This document shows, one piece after another, positions 25,376 through 33,956 of a stretch of DNA of 64,000 bases; position 1 is the first letter of the stretch, and each line of letters begins with the position of its first letter. This stretch comes from Rhodanobacter sp. B05. GTDB taxonomy: Bacteria; Pseudomonadota; Gammaproteobacteria; Xanthomonadales; Rhodanobacteraceae. The stretch covers positions 58,348 to 122,347 of the forward strand of contig NZ_MUNU01000011.1 in assembly GCF_002001085.1 (NCBI RefSeq), written 5' to 3'. A program made the translations under genes and the position numbers. The notes below the pieces were generated by a model. That model saw nothing but the letters and a program-made list of their open reading frames with translations, made no database searches and had not been told where the DNA came from.

Positions 25376-25810
25376 TCAGTTCACGGCGTAGAACGCGTGC
25401 TCGCCAATCGTTACGCTCGGACGGTTGTGCGACCAGAACGGCGAGATCGCGGTGGTGGCGAAATGATCCGCGTGCGGCACCAGCATGCGGCGCTGCCCCG
25501 GCGGAAGCTGCCAGTTGTGGATCGAGTTGCCGGCCACATCCCAGGCCTTGACGAACGCATCGAGATTGTTGAGCTCGAACGAGCCGGGTGTGGTGGTCGT
25601 GGCGAACTGGTGCGGTGCCGTCACCACCTTGCACACGGTGTTGCCGTAATGACCGCGGTCGCGGCGGCGCAAGGCCACTTCGGCCACTGCAAGCTGGCCG
25701 AGCGTCGGCTCACTGCGTGCTTCCAGGTAAACGGTGGTGGCAAGACAGGCCTGGTCGGCCACGGGCTGCGGCATCAGTGTCGTCAGCCACAACAACAACG
25801 AAAGTTTCAT
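25376..25810 (-). CDS. SleB-type cell wall hydrolase
   Basis: This 144-residue secreted protein has a signal peptide (MKLSLLLWLTTLMPQPVADQA) and a hydrolase_2 (SleB) domain: ACLATTVYLEARSEPTLGQLAVAEVALRR with the catalytic-type Glu, then VCKVVTAPHQFA and PGQRRMLVPHADHF. Family members are lytic transglycosylases or hydrolases acting on peptidoglycan. Its GGAGG ribosome-binding site 5 bp before ATG 25810 decides the start. It is convergent with the zipper operon. Confidence 0.88.
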   Translation of the reverse strand: MKLSLLLWLTTLMPQPVADQACLATTVYLEARSEPTLGQLAVAEVALRRRDRGHYGNTVCKVVTAPHQFATTTTPGSFELNNLDAFVKAWDVAGNSIHNWQLPPGQRRMLVPHADHFATTAISPFWSHNRPSVTIGEHAFYAVN

Positions 25811-26277
25811 TTCTGCCTCCAACGTGCTGTACGCGTAAAGCGAATTGCTGCTTCGTGCGCCGTTGCGGTGGACGGGCGGGCAGGCCGTTCCACCTGGATC
25901 TGTCGCCATGACCGAAACTTGTGGCCATGACGCTTTGCCACGGGATTGTGGCGGTTCGAGCGGCGATACCTGGCCGATCGGGATTGGGGTCATCGGGCTT
26001 GCGCGGCCGCGTTGGCCGTATTGCTTCCGACTGCTTCGCACTCGTTGATGGCGAGGCGATGGTCCATCCGGCCTGTTGTTGCCGGGTCGCGCCGATACGG
26101 ATGCTTCCGGTTCGTCGCGTCAATCGGCACCCCGTGTTCCGGATGCCGCGATATTCGATCGGCGGAGCCTAGTGGCCGAACAGACCGCTGGCAAGTGCCG
26201 CGCTGCCGAAGTTTAACTTGCACTCACGATTCATTGACAAGTGCCATCGTGAAATTTCGTGTGCACGCACGCAACAT
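25811..26277. other. Intergenic region with no supported gene
   Basis: This 467-bp stretch between two minus-strand genes must hold the promoter of the SleB-like gene. Short open frames occur in several frames but none has a ribosome-binding site with a recognisable protein. The end near 26200-26260 is visibly more AT-rich. I see no tRNA, repeat or clear hairpin. Confidence 0.5.
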
Positions 26278-27081
26278 TCATGCCGGCCATGCTGCCTTCA
26301 ACGCAATCTTCACCTGATTGTCGAAGGCGGGGGCAACGTCTTGATTCACGTGAGCCGCGACATCGTCGCTCAGCACCAGCAAGGCTTCGATGACGTCGCC
26401 GTCAGCGACGACATCCAGCACGCAGCCGACCTCCCGTCCATCCATGCGCAGTATCTCGCCAGCAGGTATGGGCTGCGACAACTCGACGCGGTGCAGATGA
26501 TGTTTGTGTCCGCCGCGAAAGTGCAGCCGCGCGACGATCTCCTGGCCCGGATAGCAACCCTTGTCGACGACAACGGCATGCAGGCGTTGCAGCGACAATG
26601 CCGCCGGCAGCATCGCATCGAGTGCGGATGCCGGCAGCCACGGCCAGCCTTCGCGCAATTGCAGCAGACGCCACACATCGTCGGAAGTTGGTGTCGTGAC
26701 GATATCGAGACTGTGACTGCCGCAGCCCAGTGAAATCACCTCGCCATCGTCGCTGACTGCATGCATGGCTCGTGCGTTGCCGGTCGTCAATGCACGCAGG
26801 GGCAGCGCGGCGAGGTCGAGCCTGGAGCGAAAGACGAATCGGCGCAGCGCATCGGCCATGGCCGCCGAGCTGCCACCGCGCAGCAGCAGCAGGTAGCGCT
26901 CCCCGTCGAGGCGGGCAAGATGGAACAGGGCGCGCACGCGACCCTTCGCATCCAGCCACGCACTGAATTGCCACTGGCCGACATTGAGCAGGTCGACCCT
27001 GCTGCTGAACTGCGCATGCGCGAACGCTGCAGCGTCGGGGCCTTCGAGCAGCAGGGTTTCGGCGGGCGGGGACGGGTGCAT
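26278..27081 (-). CDS. ygfZ: Folate-binding iron-sulfur cluster repair protein YgfZ
   Basis: This 267-residue GcvT-like protein carries the diagnostic YgfZ motif K-G-C-Y-x-G-Q-E (DKGCYPGQEIVARLHFRGG), whose Cys is essential in E. coli. YgfZ uses folate to maintain certain Fe-S enzymes, including radical-SAM proteins. ATG 27081 (MHPSPPAETLLLEGPDAAAF) fits the family start. It is divergent from the succinate dehydrogenase locus, whose SdhB needs three Fe-S clusters; this proximity is suggestive only. Confidence 0.92.
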   Translation of the reverse strand: MHPSPPAETLLLEGPDAAAFAHAQFSSRVDLLNVGQWQFSAWLDAKGRVRALFHLARLDGERYLLLLRGGSSAAMADALRRFVFRSRLDLAALPLRALTTGNARAMHAVSDDGEVISLGCGSHSLDIVTTPTSDDVWRLLQLREGWPWLPASALDAMLPAALSLQRLHAVVVDKGCYPGQEIVARLHFRGGHKHHLHRVELSQPIPAGEILRMDGREVGCVLDVVADGDVIEALLVLSDDVAAHVNQDVAPAFDNQVKIALKAAWPA

Positions 27082-27213
27082 GGTCGACGGAGTTTGGGGC
27101 GATCGTTGCCGTGCACAAGTGGCCTGCGGCGGCGAGCGCGAAGGGTGGTCAGGGGTTTCCACAGGTTGTGCTGTCCTGACGCAAGTATTAACCTTCGTCG
27201 GCTACCAAATACC

Positions 27214-27381
27214 ATGTCCGATACCTTTCTTCCCGTCGAATCCACGCCTGCTTCGGTTGAACCGGAGGCGACCGCTGTTCCGGCCGCTCCCTCGCAGGAC
27301 AGGATCGGCGCGGAACGTCCGGCACCGGATCCCACGCGCTACGGCGACTGGGAAAAGAACGGACGTTGCATCGACTTCTGA
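27214..27381 (+). CDS. SDHAF4-like succinate dehydrogenase assembly factor (DUF1674)
   Basis: This 55-residue protein has a disordered Pro/Glu/Ala-rich N-terminus and ends in PTRYGDWEKNGRCIDF, the diagnostic C-terminal motif of the DUF1674/SDHAF4 family. In eukaryotes SDHAF4 (Sdh8) binds the flavinylated SdhA subunit before it joins SdhB. Gene position supports the same role here: it lies 93 bp upstream of sdhC, with sdhCDAB and sdhE following. It is easily missed because of its size. That it acts as in mitochondria is inferred. Confidence 0.85.
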   Translation: MSDTFLPVESTPASVEPEATAVPAAPSQDRIGAERPAPDPTRYGDWEKNGRCIDF

Positions 27382-27474
27382 TCCATCACGGCAGCGGTCA
27401 TCGTCGTACTCAGGGGCAGTCGCCGAGGCGGACATCAGCATGAATACCAGCGATTCCACATCAGGATAGCCGCC

Positions 27475-27870
27475 ATGGCAGATACGCAACGACCGACTTC
27501 ACCGCATCTGCAGATCTACAAGAGGCAGGTGCAGATGATGACTTCCATCACGCATCGCGCCACCGGCATCGCGTTGGCTGTCGGCAGCCTGCTGGTGGTT
27601 TGCGGCCTGTTGCAGCTGGCCGCAGGTGAAGACAGCTTCAACCACTTCAAGAGCATCATCGGCAGCCCGCTCGGCGTGATCCTGCTGCTCGGCTGGAGCT
27701 GGTCGCTGTTCTATCACCTGTGCAACGGCATCCGGCACCTGATCCAGGATGCCGGGTTCGGCTACGAGATTCCCCAGTTCGTGCGTTCCAGCTGGCTGTC
27801 GGTGGTCGGCAGCATCGTGCTGACCGTGCTGGTGTGGACTTACGTATTGACAGCCGGGGGTGCGGCATGA
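27475..27870 (+). CDS. sdhC: Succinate dehydrogenase cytochrome b556 subunit
   Basis: This 131-residue membrane anchor has three TM segments. Conserved motifs are SPHLQIYKRQVQMMTSITHRATG, with Ser and Arg of the quinone site, and FYHLCNGIRHLIQD, whose first His is the likely haem b ligand. SdhC and SdhD hold haem and pass electrons to ubiquinone. Its TGA overlaps the sdhD ATG (ATGA). Confidence 0.95.
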   Translation: MADTQRPTSPHLQIYKRQVQMMTSITHRATGIALAVGSLLVVCGLLQLAAGEDSFNHFKSIIGSPLGVILLLGWSWSLFYHLCNGIRHLIQDAGFGYEIPQFVRSSWLSVVGSIVLTVLVWTYVLTAGGAA

Positions 27871-28271
27871 GCGCGAAGGAGGCCGTGGTGAAGGATCGGC
27901 GCAATCCGATGAAGGTTGCGCGCGGCCTGGGCTCGTCCCAGTCCGGCGTGGGCCACTGGTGGACCCAGCGGGTCACTGCCGCGGCGCTGGTGCTGCTGGG
28001 CATCTGGTTCGTGCTCACCGTGCTGTGCCTGTTGCACGCCGACTACGCCACGGCGCGCGCCACGGTGGCGAAGCCGTGGAACGCGCTGCTGCTGATCGCG
28101 TTCGTGCTCACCATGTTCTGGCATGCCGTGCTCGGCTTGCAGGTGGTGATCGAAGATTACGTGCATGTCCGCTGGAAGGAGGTCGTGCTGATGGTGGCGA
28201 TCAAGTTCATCGCGGTGCTGGGCGCGCTCGCTGGCGTGCTCGCCGTGCTGCGCATTGCGCTGACCCCCTAA
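27867..28271 (+). CDS. sdhD: Succinate dehydrogenase membrane anchor subunit
   Basis: This 134-residue protein has three TM segments. The family blocks are [21 protein letters not shown] near the N-terminus and [17 protein letters not shown], whose His is the second haem ligand and Asp-Tyr part of the quinone site. The ATG at 27867 overlaps the sdhC stop. sdhA follows after 19 bp. Confidence 0.95.
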   Translation: MSAKEAVVKDRRNPMKVARGLGSSQSGVGHWWTQRVTAAALVLLGIWFVLTVLCLLHADYATARATVAKPWNALLLIAFVLTMFWHAVLGLQVVIEDYVHVRWKEVVLMVAIKFIAVLGALAGVLAVLRIALTP

Positions 28272-28290
28272 GACGCGAGGCCGAGTATTC

Positions 28291-30078
28291 ATGGAAAGCT
28301 ACAAGATTCAGCAGCACGACTATGACGTGATCGTGGTCGGTGCCGGTGGGGCAGGGCTGCGTGCCACCTTCGGCCTGGCCGAAAAGGGACTCAAGGCGGC
28401 CTGCATCACCAAGGTATTTCCGACCCGCTCGCATACCGTGGCAGCGCAGGGTGGCATTTCCGCCGCACTCGGCAACATGGGCGAGGACGACTGGCGCTTC
28501 CACTTCTACGACACCGTCAAGGGCGGCGACTGGCTCGGCGACCAGGACGCGATCGAGTACATGTGCAAGAACGCGCCGGCGGCGATCATCGAGTTGGAGC
28601 ATTACGGCGTGCCGTTCTCGCGCACCGAGGAAGGCAAGATCTACCAGCGCCCGTTCGGCGGCATGACCACGCATTACGGCAAGGGCACCGCACAGCGCAC
28701 CTGCGCTGCGGCCGACCGCACCGGCCACGCGATCCTGCACACGCTGTATCAGCAGGCGCTGGCACACGACGCCACGTTCTTCATCGAGTACTTCGCGATC
28801 GATCTGATCTTCGACGCGGACGGCGTCTGTCGCGGCGTGCTGGCACTCGACATGAACGAGGGCACCTTGCACTTCTTCCGCGGCCAGGCCGTGGTGCTGG
28901 CCACCGGCGGTTACGGTCGCGCCTATTTCAGCGCCACCTCGGCGCATACCTGCACCGGCGACGGCGGTGGCATGGTGCTGCGCGCCGGCCTGGCGCTGCA
29001 GGACATGGAGTTCGTGCAGTTCCATCCCACCGGCATCTACGGTGCCGGCTGCCTGATCACCGAGGGCGTGCGCGGCGAGGGTGGTTTCCTCACCAACTCC
29101 GAAGGCGAGCGTTTCATGGAACGCTACGCGCCCAGCGCGAAGGATCTGGCCTCGCGCGACGTGGTCAGCCGCGCGATGACGATCGAGATCCGCGAAGGCC
29201 GTGGCGTCGGCGAGCACAAGGATCATCTGTTCTTGAACCTGATGCACCTCGGCCCCGAGGTGATCCACGAGCGGCTGCCGGGCATCGCCGAATCGGCGCG
29301 CATCTTCGCCGGTGTCGACGTGGCCAAGGAGCCGATCCCGGTGCTGCCGACCGTGCACTACAACATGGGCGGCATCCCCACCAACTATCACGGCGAAGTC
29401 GTGCAGAAGCGCGGCGACGACGTCGACGCCGTGGTGCCGGGCCTGTTCGCGATCGGCGAGGCCGCCTGCGTCTCCGTGCACGGCGGCAACCGGCTCGGTT
29501 CCAACTCGCTGCTCGACCTGGTCGTGTTCGGTCGCGCGGTGGCGCATCGCTGCGCCGAGCTGATCCAGCCCGGTGCCGCGCACAAGGATCTGCCCACGAC
29601 GGTGCTGGACCAGTCGCTGGCGCGCTTCGACGCCTTGCGCCACGCCAACGGCGGCACGCCGACGGCGCAGATTCGCCTGGCCATGCAGCGCACGATGCAG
29701 AAGGACGCCGCCGTGTTCCGCACCGGCGAGACGCTGGCCGAGGGCAAGCAGAAGATCGCCGAGGTGTTCGGCATGTTCGCCGATGTCAAGGTCAGCGACC
29801 GCTCGCTGGTGTGGAACTCCGACCTGATCGAGACGCTGGAGCTGTCCAACCTGCTGGCGCAGGCGGTGGCCACGATGGACTCGGCCGAGCAGCGACTGGA
29901 AAGCCGTGGCGCGCAGGCGCGCGAGGATTACCCCGAGCGCGACGACGTCAACTGGATGAAGCACACCCTGGTGTGGATCGACGAGGCCGGCAAGTCGCGT
30001 TTCGATTTCCGTCCGGTGCACATGCATCCGATGACCGACGAGGTCAAGGCCGTGCCGCCGGCGAAGCGCGTCTACTGA
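28291..30078 (+). CDS. sdhA: Succinate dehydrogenase flavoprotein subunit
   Basis: This 595-residue subunit oxidises succinate to fumarate with covalent FAD. The dinucleotide motif is [16 protein letters not shown]. The FAD-linking His is H48 in [17 protein letters not shown]. Active-site blocks include [23 protein letters not shown] and [20 protein letters not shown], and the C-terminal [12 protein letters not shown] is typical. Covalent flavin attachment needs the SdhE protein encoded just downstream. Length matches the family. Confidence 0.97.
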   Translation: MESYKIQQHDYDVIVVGAGGAGLRATFGLAEKGLKAACITKVFPTRSHTVAAQGGISAALGNMGEDDWRFHFYDTVKGGDWLGDQDAIEYMCKNAPAAIIELEHYGVPFSRTEEGKIYQRPFGGMTTHYGKGTAQRTCAAADRTGHAILHTLYQQALAHDATFFIEYFAIDLIFDADGVCRGVLALDMNEGTLHFFRGQAVVLATGGYGRAYFSATSAHTCTGDGGGMVLRAGLALQDMEFVQFHPTGIYGAGCLITEGVRGEGGFLTNSEGERFMERYAPSAKDLASRDVVSRAMTIEIREGRGVGEHKDHLFLNLMHLGPEVIHERLPGIAESARIFAGVDVAKEPIPVLPTVHYNMGGIPTNYHGEVVQKRGDDVDAVVPGLFAIGEAACVSVHGGNRLGSNSLLDLVVFGRAVAHRCAELIQPGAAHKDLPTTVLDQSLARFDALRHANGGTPTAQIRLAMQRTMQKDAAVFRTGETLAEGKQKIAEVFGMFADVKVSDRSLVWNSDLIETLELSNLLAQAVATMDSAEQRLESRGAQAREDYPERDDVNWMKHTLVWIDEAGKSRFDFRPVHMHPMTDEVKAVPPAKRVY

Positions 30079-30150
30079 ACGTATCGAAACGCTGTCGGGG
30101 CCACGGCCCTGAACGTGTCGAAAAGCTGTCGGGGCCAAAGCCCCTCCTAC
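30077..30150. repeat. Tandem GTAG-type REP sequences between sdhA and sdhB
   Basis: Two near-identical units of about 34 bp follow each other (30077-30110 and 30111-30145), each holding CGAAA..GCTGTCGGGGCC. The second is complete: on the minus strand it reads GTAGGAGGGGCTTTGGCCCC (within 30128-30150), a GTAG-headed hairpin like the ccmH REPs. The first copy lacks the CTCCTAC end and is degenerate. Confidence 0.75.
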
Positions 30151-30174
30151 ACGAAGATTTGAAGGGTTCCGCAC

Positions 30175-30957
30175 ATGGCAGAGTTTTCGCTACCGAAGAA
30201 TTCGAAGATCCAGCCCGGCAAGCATTACCCGGCCAAGGATGCGAAGAAGCCGCGTACCTTCCGCATCTATCGCTGGTCGCCGGACGACGGACAGAATCCG
30301 CGCATCGACACCTACGAGGTCGACCTGGCCGCCTGCGGCCCGATGGTTCTGGACGCGCTGCTGAAGATCAAGAACGAGATCGATCCCACGCTGACCCTGC
30401 GCCGCTCTTGCCGCGAAGGCATCTGCGGTTCGTGCGCGATGAACATCGACGGCACCAACACGCTGGCCTGCACCTGTGCGATCGACAGCGTCGCCAAGGG
30501 TGACGTGAAGATCTACCCGCTGCCGCACATGCCGGTGGTGAAGGATCTGGTGCCGGACCTGACCCACTTCTACGCCCAGTTCGCCTCGATCAAGCCGTGG
30601 CTGCGCACGCAGAGCCCGGCTCCCGACAAGGAACGGCTGCAGTCGCCGGAAGAGCGTAAGAAGCTCGATGGGCTGTACGAGTGCATCCTGTGCGCGTGCT
30701 GCTCCACCAGTTGCCCGAGCTACTGGTGGAACGGCGACAAGTATCTCGGCCCGGCGATCCTGCTGCAGGCCTATCGCTGGATCGTCGACTCGCGTGATGA
30801 AGCGACTGGCGAACGCCTGGATGATCTGGAAGACCCGTTCAAGCTCTATCGCTGCCACACCATCATGAACTGCACGCGCACCTGCCCGAAGGGCCTGAAC
30901 CCGGCCAAGGCGATTGCGGAGATCAAGAAGCTGATGGTGGAGCGGCGTTCGGCGTAA
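30175..30957 (+). CDS. sdhB: Succinate dehydrogenase iron-sulfur subunit
   Basis: This 260-residue subunit carries three cluster motifs: [2Fe-2S] in [16 protein letters not shown] and LACTC, [4Fe-4S] in [18 protein letters not shown], and [3Fe-4S] in [17 protein letters not shown]. It relays electrons from FAD to the quinone site. A 96-bp gap containing REP sequences separates it from sdhA, unusual within an otherwise compact operon. Confidence 0.97.
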   Translation: MAEFSLPKNSKIQPGKHYPAKDAKKPRTFRIYRWSPDDGQNPRIDTYEVDLAACGPMVLDALLKIKNEIDPTLTLRRSCREGICGSCAMNIDGTNTLACTCAIDSVAKGDVKIYPLPHMPVVKDLVPDLTHFYAQFASIKPWLRTQSPAPDKERLQSPEERKKLDGLYECILCACCSTSCPSYWWNGDKYLGPAILLQAYRWIVDSRDEATGERLDDLEDPFKLYRCHTIMNCTRTCPKGLNPAKAIAEIKKLMVERRSA

Positions 30958-30991
30958 TGCAGCCGTCGCCGTGTAGCGGCGACACCGCATA

Positions 30992-31123
30992 TCCTCTCCC
31001 CTCCGGGGAGAGGGCAGGGTGAGGGGCGGGTGCTTGCGTGGAAGTTGATCGAAGAGGTCTTTTGATGATGGCTCTGCGCAAAAGCATCCCCTCACCTCAA
31101 TCCTCTCCCCGCAGGGGAGAGGA
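30992..31123. repeat. Paired inverted repeats between sdhB and sdhE
   Basis: The left unit (30992 to about 31036) starts CCTCTCCCCTCCGGGGAGAGG, a strong hairpin, and runs through GGTGAGGGGCGGGTGC. The right unit (about 31082-31123) is an imperfect inverted copy (GCATCCCCTCACC ... CTCTCCCCGCAGGGGAGAG). Together they make a MITE- or BIME-like element of about 130 bp, able to form a large stem-loop in mRNA. Confidence 0.8.
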
Positions 31124-31155
31124 GGGAAACGCGGCGCTGCGCGCGGTTTTATTTT

Positions 31156-31398
31156 ATGAGAGCTGAGGGCCGCCTGCGCTGGCGCGCCCGCCGTGGCACC
31201 CGCGAGCTCGATGCCTTGTTCGGCGGCTGGCTGGACGAACGTTTCGCCGCTGCCGACGAGGCGCAGCAACAGGCCTTCGACGAACTGCTCGACATGCAGG
31301 ATCCGGATCTGTGGGACTGGGTGATGGGCCATGCGCGCCCGCCGCGGGCAGACTGGCAGGCGATCATCGATGACATCCGCGCCCGCCATCGGCTTTGA
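31156..31398 (+). CDS. sdhE: FAD assembly factor SdhE (SDHAF2 homologue)
   Basis: This 80-residue helical-bundle protein carries the family RGxxE motif (R13-G-T-R-E17 in ARRGTRELDALFGGWL) and the conserved DPDLWDWVMG. SdhE promotes covalent attachment of FAD to SdhA. It follows sdhB after about 200 bp that hold an inverted repeat element, and overlaps the next gene (ygfX), as in E. coli. Confidence 0.94.
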   Translation: MRAEGRLRWRARRGTRELDALFGGWLDERFAAADEAQQQAFDELLDMQDPDLWDWVMGHARPPRADWQAIIDDIRARHRL

Positions 31399-31807
31399 CT
31401 ATTCGCCATCGCGCTGGCTGCGGCGCGTTCTGCTGCTTGTTGCCGCGCTGGCCGCTTTGGCGGTGATGCTTTGCTCGCTGCCGCTCTGGCCCAGACTGGC
31501 GCTGGTGGTCGTGGTCCTGCTTGCCACATGGCGGACACACCGCCAGTGGGTATTGCCGGTCGTGGTGGCGGCAGGCTGGGGCAGCGGACCGGACTGGACG
31601 TTGCACATGGCCGACAACGAAGACGTGGCCGCCGAGCTGCTTTCGTTCCGTGTGCTCGGCCCGTTCGTGCTGCTGCGCCTGAGTGCGGCCGATCGTGGCG
31701 TGCACGCGCTCCTGCTGGCGCCGGACAACAGCGATGCCGATATCCGCCGCCGCCTGCGCATGCGCCTCGCCACGGTGACGCCGGGCGAGGCCTTGCCGCG
31801 GCTGTGA
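31370..31807 (+). CDS. ygfX: YgfX-family membrane protein (CptA-like)
   Basis: This 145-residue protein has two adjacent N-terminal TM segments (VLLLVAALAALAVMLCSLPLW and LALVVVVLLATW) and a soluble C-terminal domain (LLSFRVLGPFVLLRLSAADRGVHALLLAPDNSDADIRRRLRMRL). YgfX occurs with SdhE in many gammaproteobacteria; in E. coli the pair was proposed as a toxin-antitoxin system and also linked to SdhE function. The start is uncertain: ATG 31370 overlaps the end of sdhE by 29 bp. Function here is unproven. Confidence 0.8.
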   Translation: MTSAPAIGFDYSPSRWLRRVLLLVAALAALAVMLCSLPLWPRLALVVVVLLATWRTHRQWVLPVVVAAGWGSGPDWTLHMADNEDVAAELLSFRVLGPFVLLRLSAADRGVHALLLAPDNSDADIRRRLRMRLATVTPGEALPRL

Positions 31808-31904
31808 ACCGCCGGCAACTTCGCCGGATCGGCGGGGTCTCACCGAATACCTGATAATGGATGACCGGGCGGCCCGCCCAGTGACCACCACAAGCGAACC
31901 GCCC

Positions 31905-33146
31905 ATGTTCCGACCGCTCGAACTTTTCATCGGCCTGCGCTACACCCGCGCCAAGCGTCGCAATCAGTTCATCTCGTTCATCTCCACCGTCTCGATCGTC
32001 TGCATCGCGATCAGCGTGATCGCGTTGATCACCGTGATGTCGGTGATGAACGGCTTCGACTACCAGATGCGCTCGCGCATCCTCGGTGCGGTATCGCAGG
32101 CGACGATCGTCAGCGTCGAAGGCGCCATCCAGGACGTGCCGAAGGCGCTCGGGATCGCGCAGGCGAATCCGCACGTGCTGGGCGCAGCGCCCTACGTCGA
32201 GAGCGAGGCGATGCTGCTGGCGCGGCGATCCGCGGGCGCGCGGGTGCGCGGGATCGAGCCGGCCGACGAGCCGAAGGTCGTCGATATCGGCCAGCACATG
32301 GTCGAAGGCAAACTCGACGATCTGACGGCGGGAAGCTGGAACATCATTCTCGGCCGCGACCTGGCGCTGCAGCTCGGCGTCGGCGTGGGCGACCGGGTGA
32401 CCATGGCCGTGCAGGAAATGCGCGCCACGCCGATGGGCGGCATCCCGCGCATGCGCAGTTTCCACGTGGTGGGCACGTTCCAGCTGGGCATGGAGCAGTT
32501 CGATTCCGGTCTGGCCCTGGTCAACATGCACGACGCCGAGAAGCTCAACGACCTGAGCGGGCCGACCGGCATCCGCTTGCGCCTGGACGACCTGTTCAGC
32601 GCGCGTCCGGTCGCGCGCGAACTGGCCGACAAGCTCGGCCAGTACTACGGCGTGCGCACCTGGATGGACGAAAACGCGAACCTGTTCCATGCGCTGTCGA
32701 TGGAGAAGATGGTGATGTTCATCATCCTCTCGCTGATCGTGCTGGTGGCGGTGATCAACCTGATCTCGATGCTGATGATGCTGGTCACCGACAAGCAGGC
32801 CGACATCGCGATCCTGCGCACGCTGGGCGCCACACCGCGCAGCATCATGGGCACGTTCATGGTGCAGGGTTTGCTGGTCGGGTTCGTGGGCATCGGTTTC
32901 GGCGTCGGCCTGGGTTCGCTGCTGTCGTGGAAGCTGCCCGGCATCATCAAGTGGATCGAGCACACCTTCCACGTCACCTTCCTGTCGCCCGACGTCTACT
33001 ACATCAGCGAAGTGCCCAGCCGGCTGGACTGGCATGACGTGGGCTGGGTCGCGCTGCTGACTTTCGCTTTCTCGTTGCTCGCCACCCTTTACCCCGCGTG
33101 GCGCGCCTCGCGCACGCAGCCGGCGCAGGCCTTGCGCTATGAATGA
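31905..33146 (+). CDS. lolC: Lipoprotein-releasing ABC transporter permease (LolC/LolE type)
   Basis: This 413-residue protein has four TM segments, one near the N-terminus and three at the C-terminus, around a large periplasmic domain. Typical blocks are [51 protein letters not shown] and a C-terminal [19 protein letters not shown]. With LolD it extracts lipoproteins from the inner membrane and passes them to LolA. Only one permease gene adjoins lolD here, so the complex may be a LolF-type homodimer or a second gene may lie elsewhere. ATG 31905 ([13 protein letters not shown]) fits the family. Confidence 0.94.
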   Translation: MFRPLELFIGLRYTRAKRRNQFISFISTVSIVCIAISVIALITVMSVMNGFDYQMRSRILGAVSQATIVSVEGAIQDVPKALGIAQANPHVLGAAPYVESEAMLLARRSAGARVRGIEPADEPKVVDIGQHMVEGKLDDLTAGSWNIILGRDLALQLGVGVGDRVTMAVQEMRATPMGGIPRMRSFHVVGTFQLGMEQFDSGLALVNMHDAEKLNDLSGPTGIRLRLDDLFSARPVARELADKLGQYYGVRTWMDENANLFHALSMEKMVMFIILSLIVLVAVINLISMLMMLVTDKQADIAILRTLGATPRSIMGTFMVQGLLVGFVGIGFGVGLGSLLSWKLPGIIKWIEHTFHVTFLSPDVYYISEVPSRLDWHDVGWVALLTFAFSLLATLYPAWRASRTQPAQALRYE

Positions 33147-33852
33147 GAAAACCATGCAATCGACCAGCGAGAATGTGCTGCGTGCCAGCCACGTGGCCAA
33201 GACCTACGCCGAGGGCGGGCTGCGCACCAATGTGCTGAGCGATGTCAGCTTCACCCTGAAGCGCGGCGAGACGATGGCGATCGTCGGTGCCTCCGGTTCG
33301 GGCAAGAGCACCTTGCTGCACATCATCGGTGGGCTGGACACGCTCACGGCCGGCGAGGTCGAGGTCGAAGGCCGGGTGTTGTCGACCCTGTCCGACGCCG
33401 AGCGCGGCCGCGTGCGCAACCGCTCGCTCGGTTTCATCTACCAGTTCCACCATCTGCTGCCGGAGTTCACCGCGCTGGAGAACGTGTGCATGCCGCTGCT
33501 GATCCGCGGCACCGCGATCGGCGAGGCGCAGAAGCAGGCCACAACCCTGCTGGAGCGGGTCGGCCTGGGCGCGCGCACCCATCACAAGCCATCGGAACTG
33601 TCCGGTGGCGAGCGCCAGCGCTGTGCGGTGGCGCGCGCACTGGTGACCCGGCCGGCCTGCGTACTCGGTGACGAGCCCACCGGCAATCTCGACGAGGCGA
33701 ACGCCGCCCAGGTGTATGCCCTGATGCTGGAACTCAACCACGAGATCGGCACCAGCTTCATCCTGGTTACCCACGATCCGCACCTGGCCGCGAAGATGGA
33801 TCGCACCCTGGTGTTGCACAACGGGGTGTTGCAGGAAGGCGTGGCGGGCTGA
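33139..33852 (+). CDS. lolD: Lipoprotein-releasing ABC ATPase LolD
   Basis: This 237-residue ATPase has Walker A in [17 protein letters not shown], the signature in [18 protein letters not shown], Walker B in [16 protein letters not shown] and switch His in LVTHDPHLA. The LolD-specific block is [17 protein letters not shown]. The ATG at 33139 overlaps the end of lolC by 8 bp; an in-frame ATG at 33154 is possible. It powers lipoprotein release by the neighbouring permease. Confidence 0.96.
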   Translation: MNEKTMQSTSENVLRASHVAKTYAEGGLRTNVLSDVSFTLKRGETMAIVGASGSGKSTLLHIIGGLDTLTAGEVEVEGRVLSTLSDAERGRVRNRSLGFIYQFHHLLPEFTALENVCMPLLIRGTAIGEAQKQATTLLERVGLGARTHHKPSELSGGERQRCAVARALVTRPACVLGDEPTGNLDEANAAQVYALMLELNHEIGTSFILVTHDPHLAAKMDRTLVLHNGVLQEGVAG

Positions 33853-33956
33853 CGTCGAACGGGCCGGGTCGGCGCCCGCCTACAGGCTTTTCGTCCCCGG
33901 CCGTGGATGTGCCGCGCTAGGCTCGGGCTATCCGGCAGGAAGCGGGACGGAACGGC

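Noticed and set aside
27163..27213. A promoter ahead of the SDHAF4-like gene (TTGTGC with TATTAA)
   Set aside because: Spacing is about 14 bp, too short for a standard sigma-70 promoter; a promoter is expected here but I cannot place it.
33853..33956. A possible third GTAG-type REP after lolD
   Set aside because: GTCGGCGCCCGCCTAC resembles the REP end but lacks a clean hairpin; too degenerate to call.
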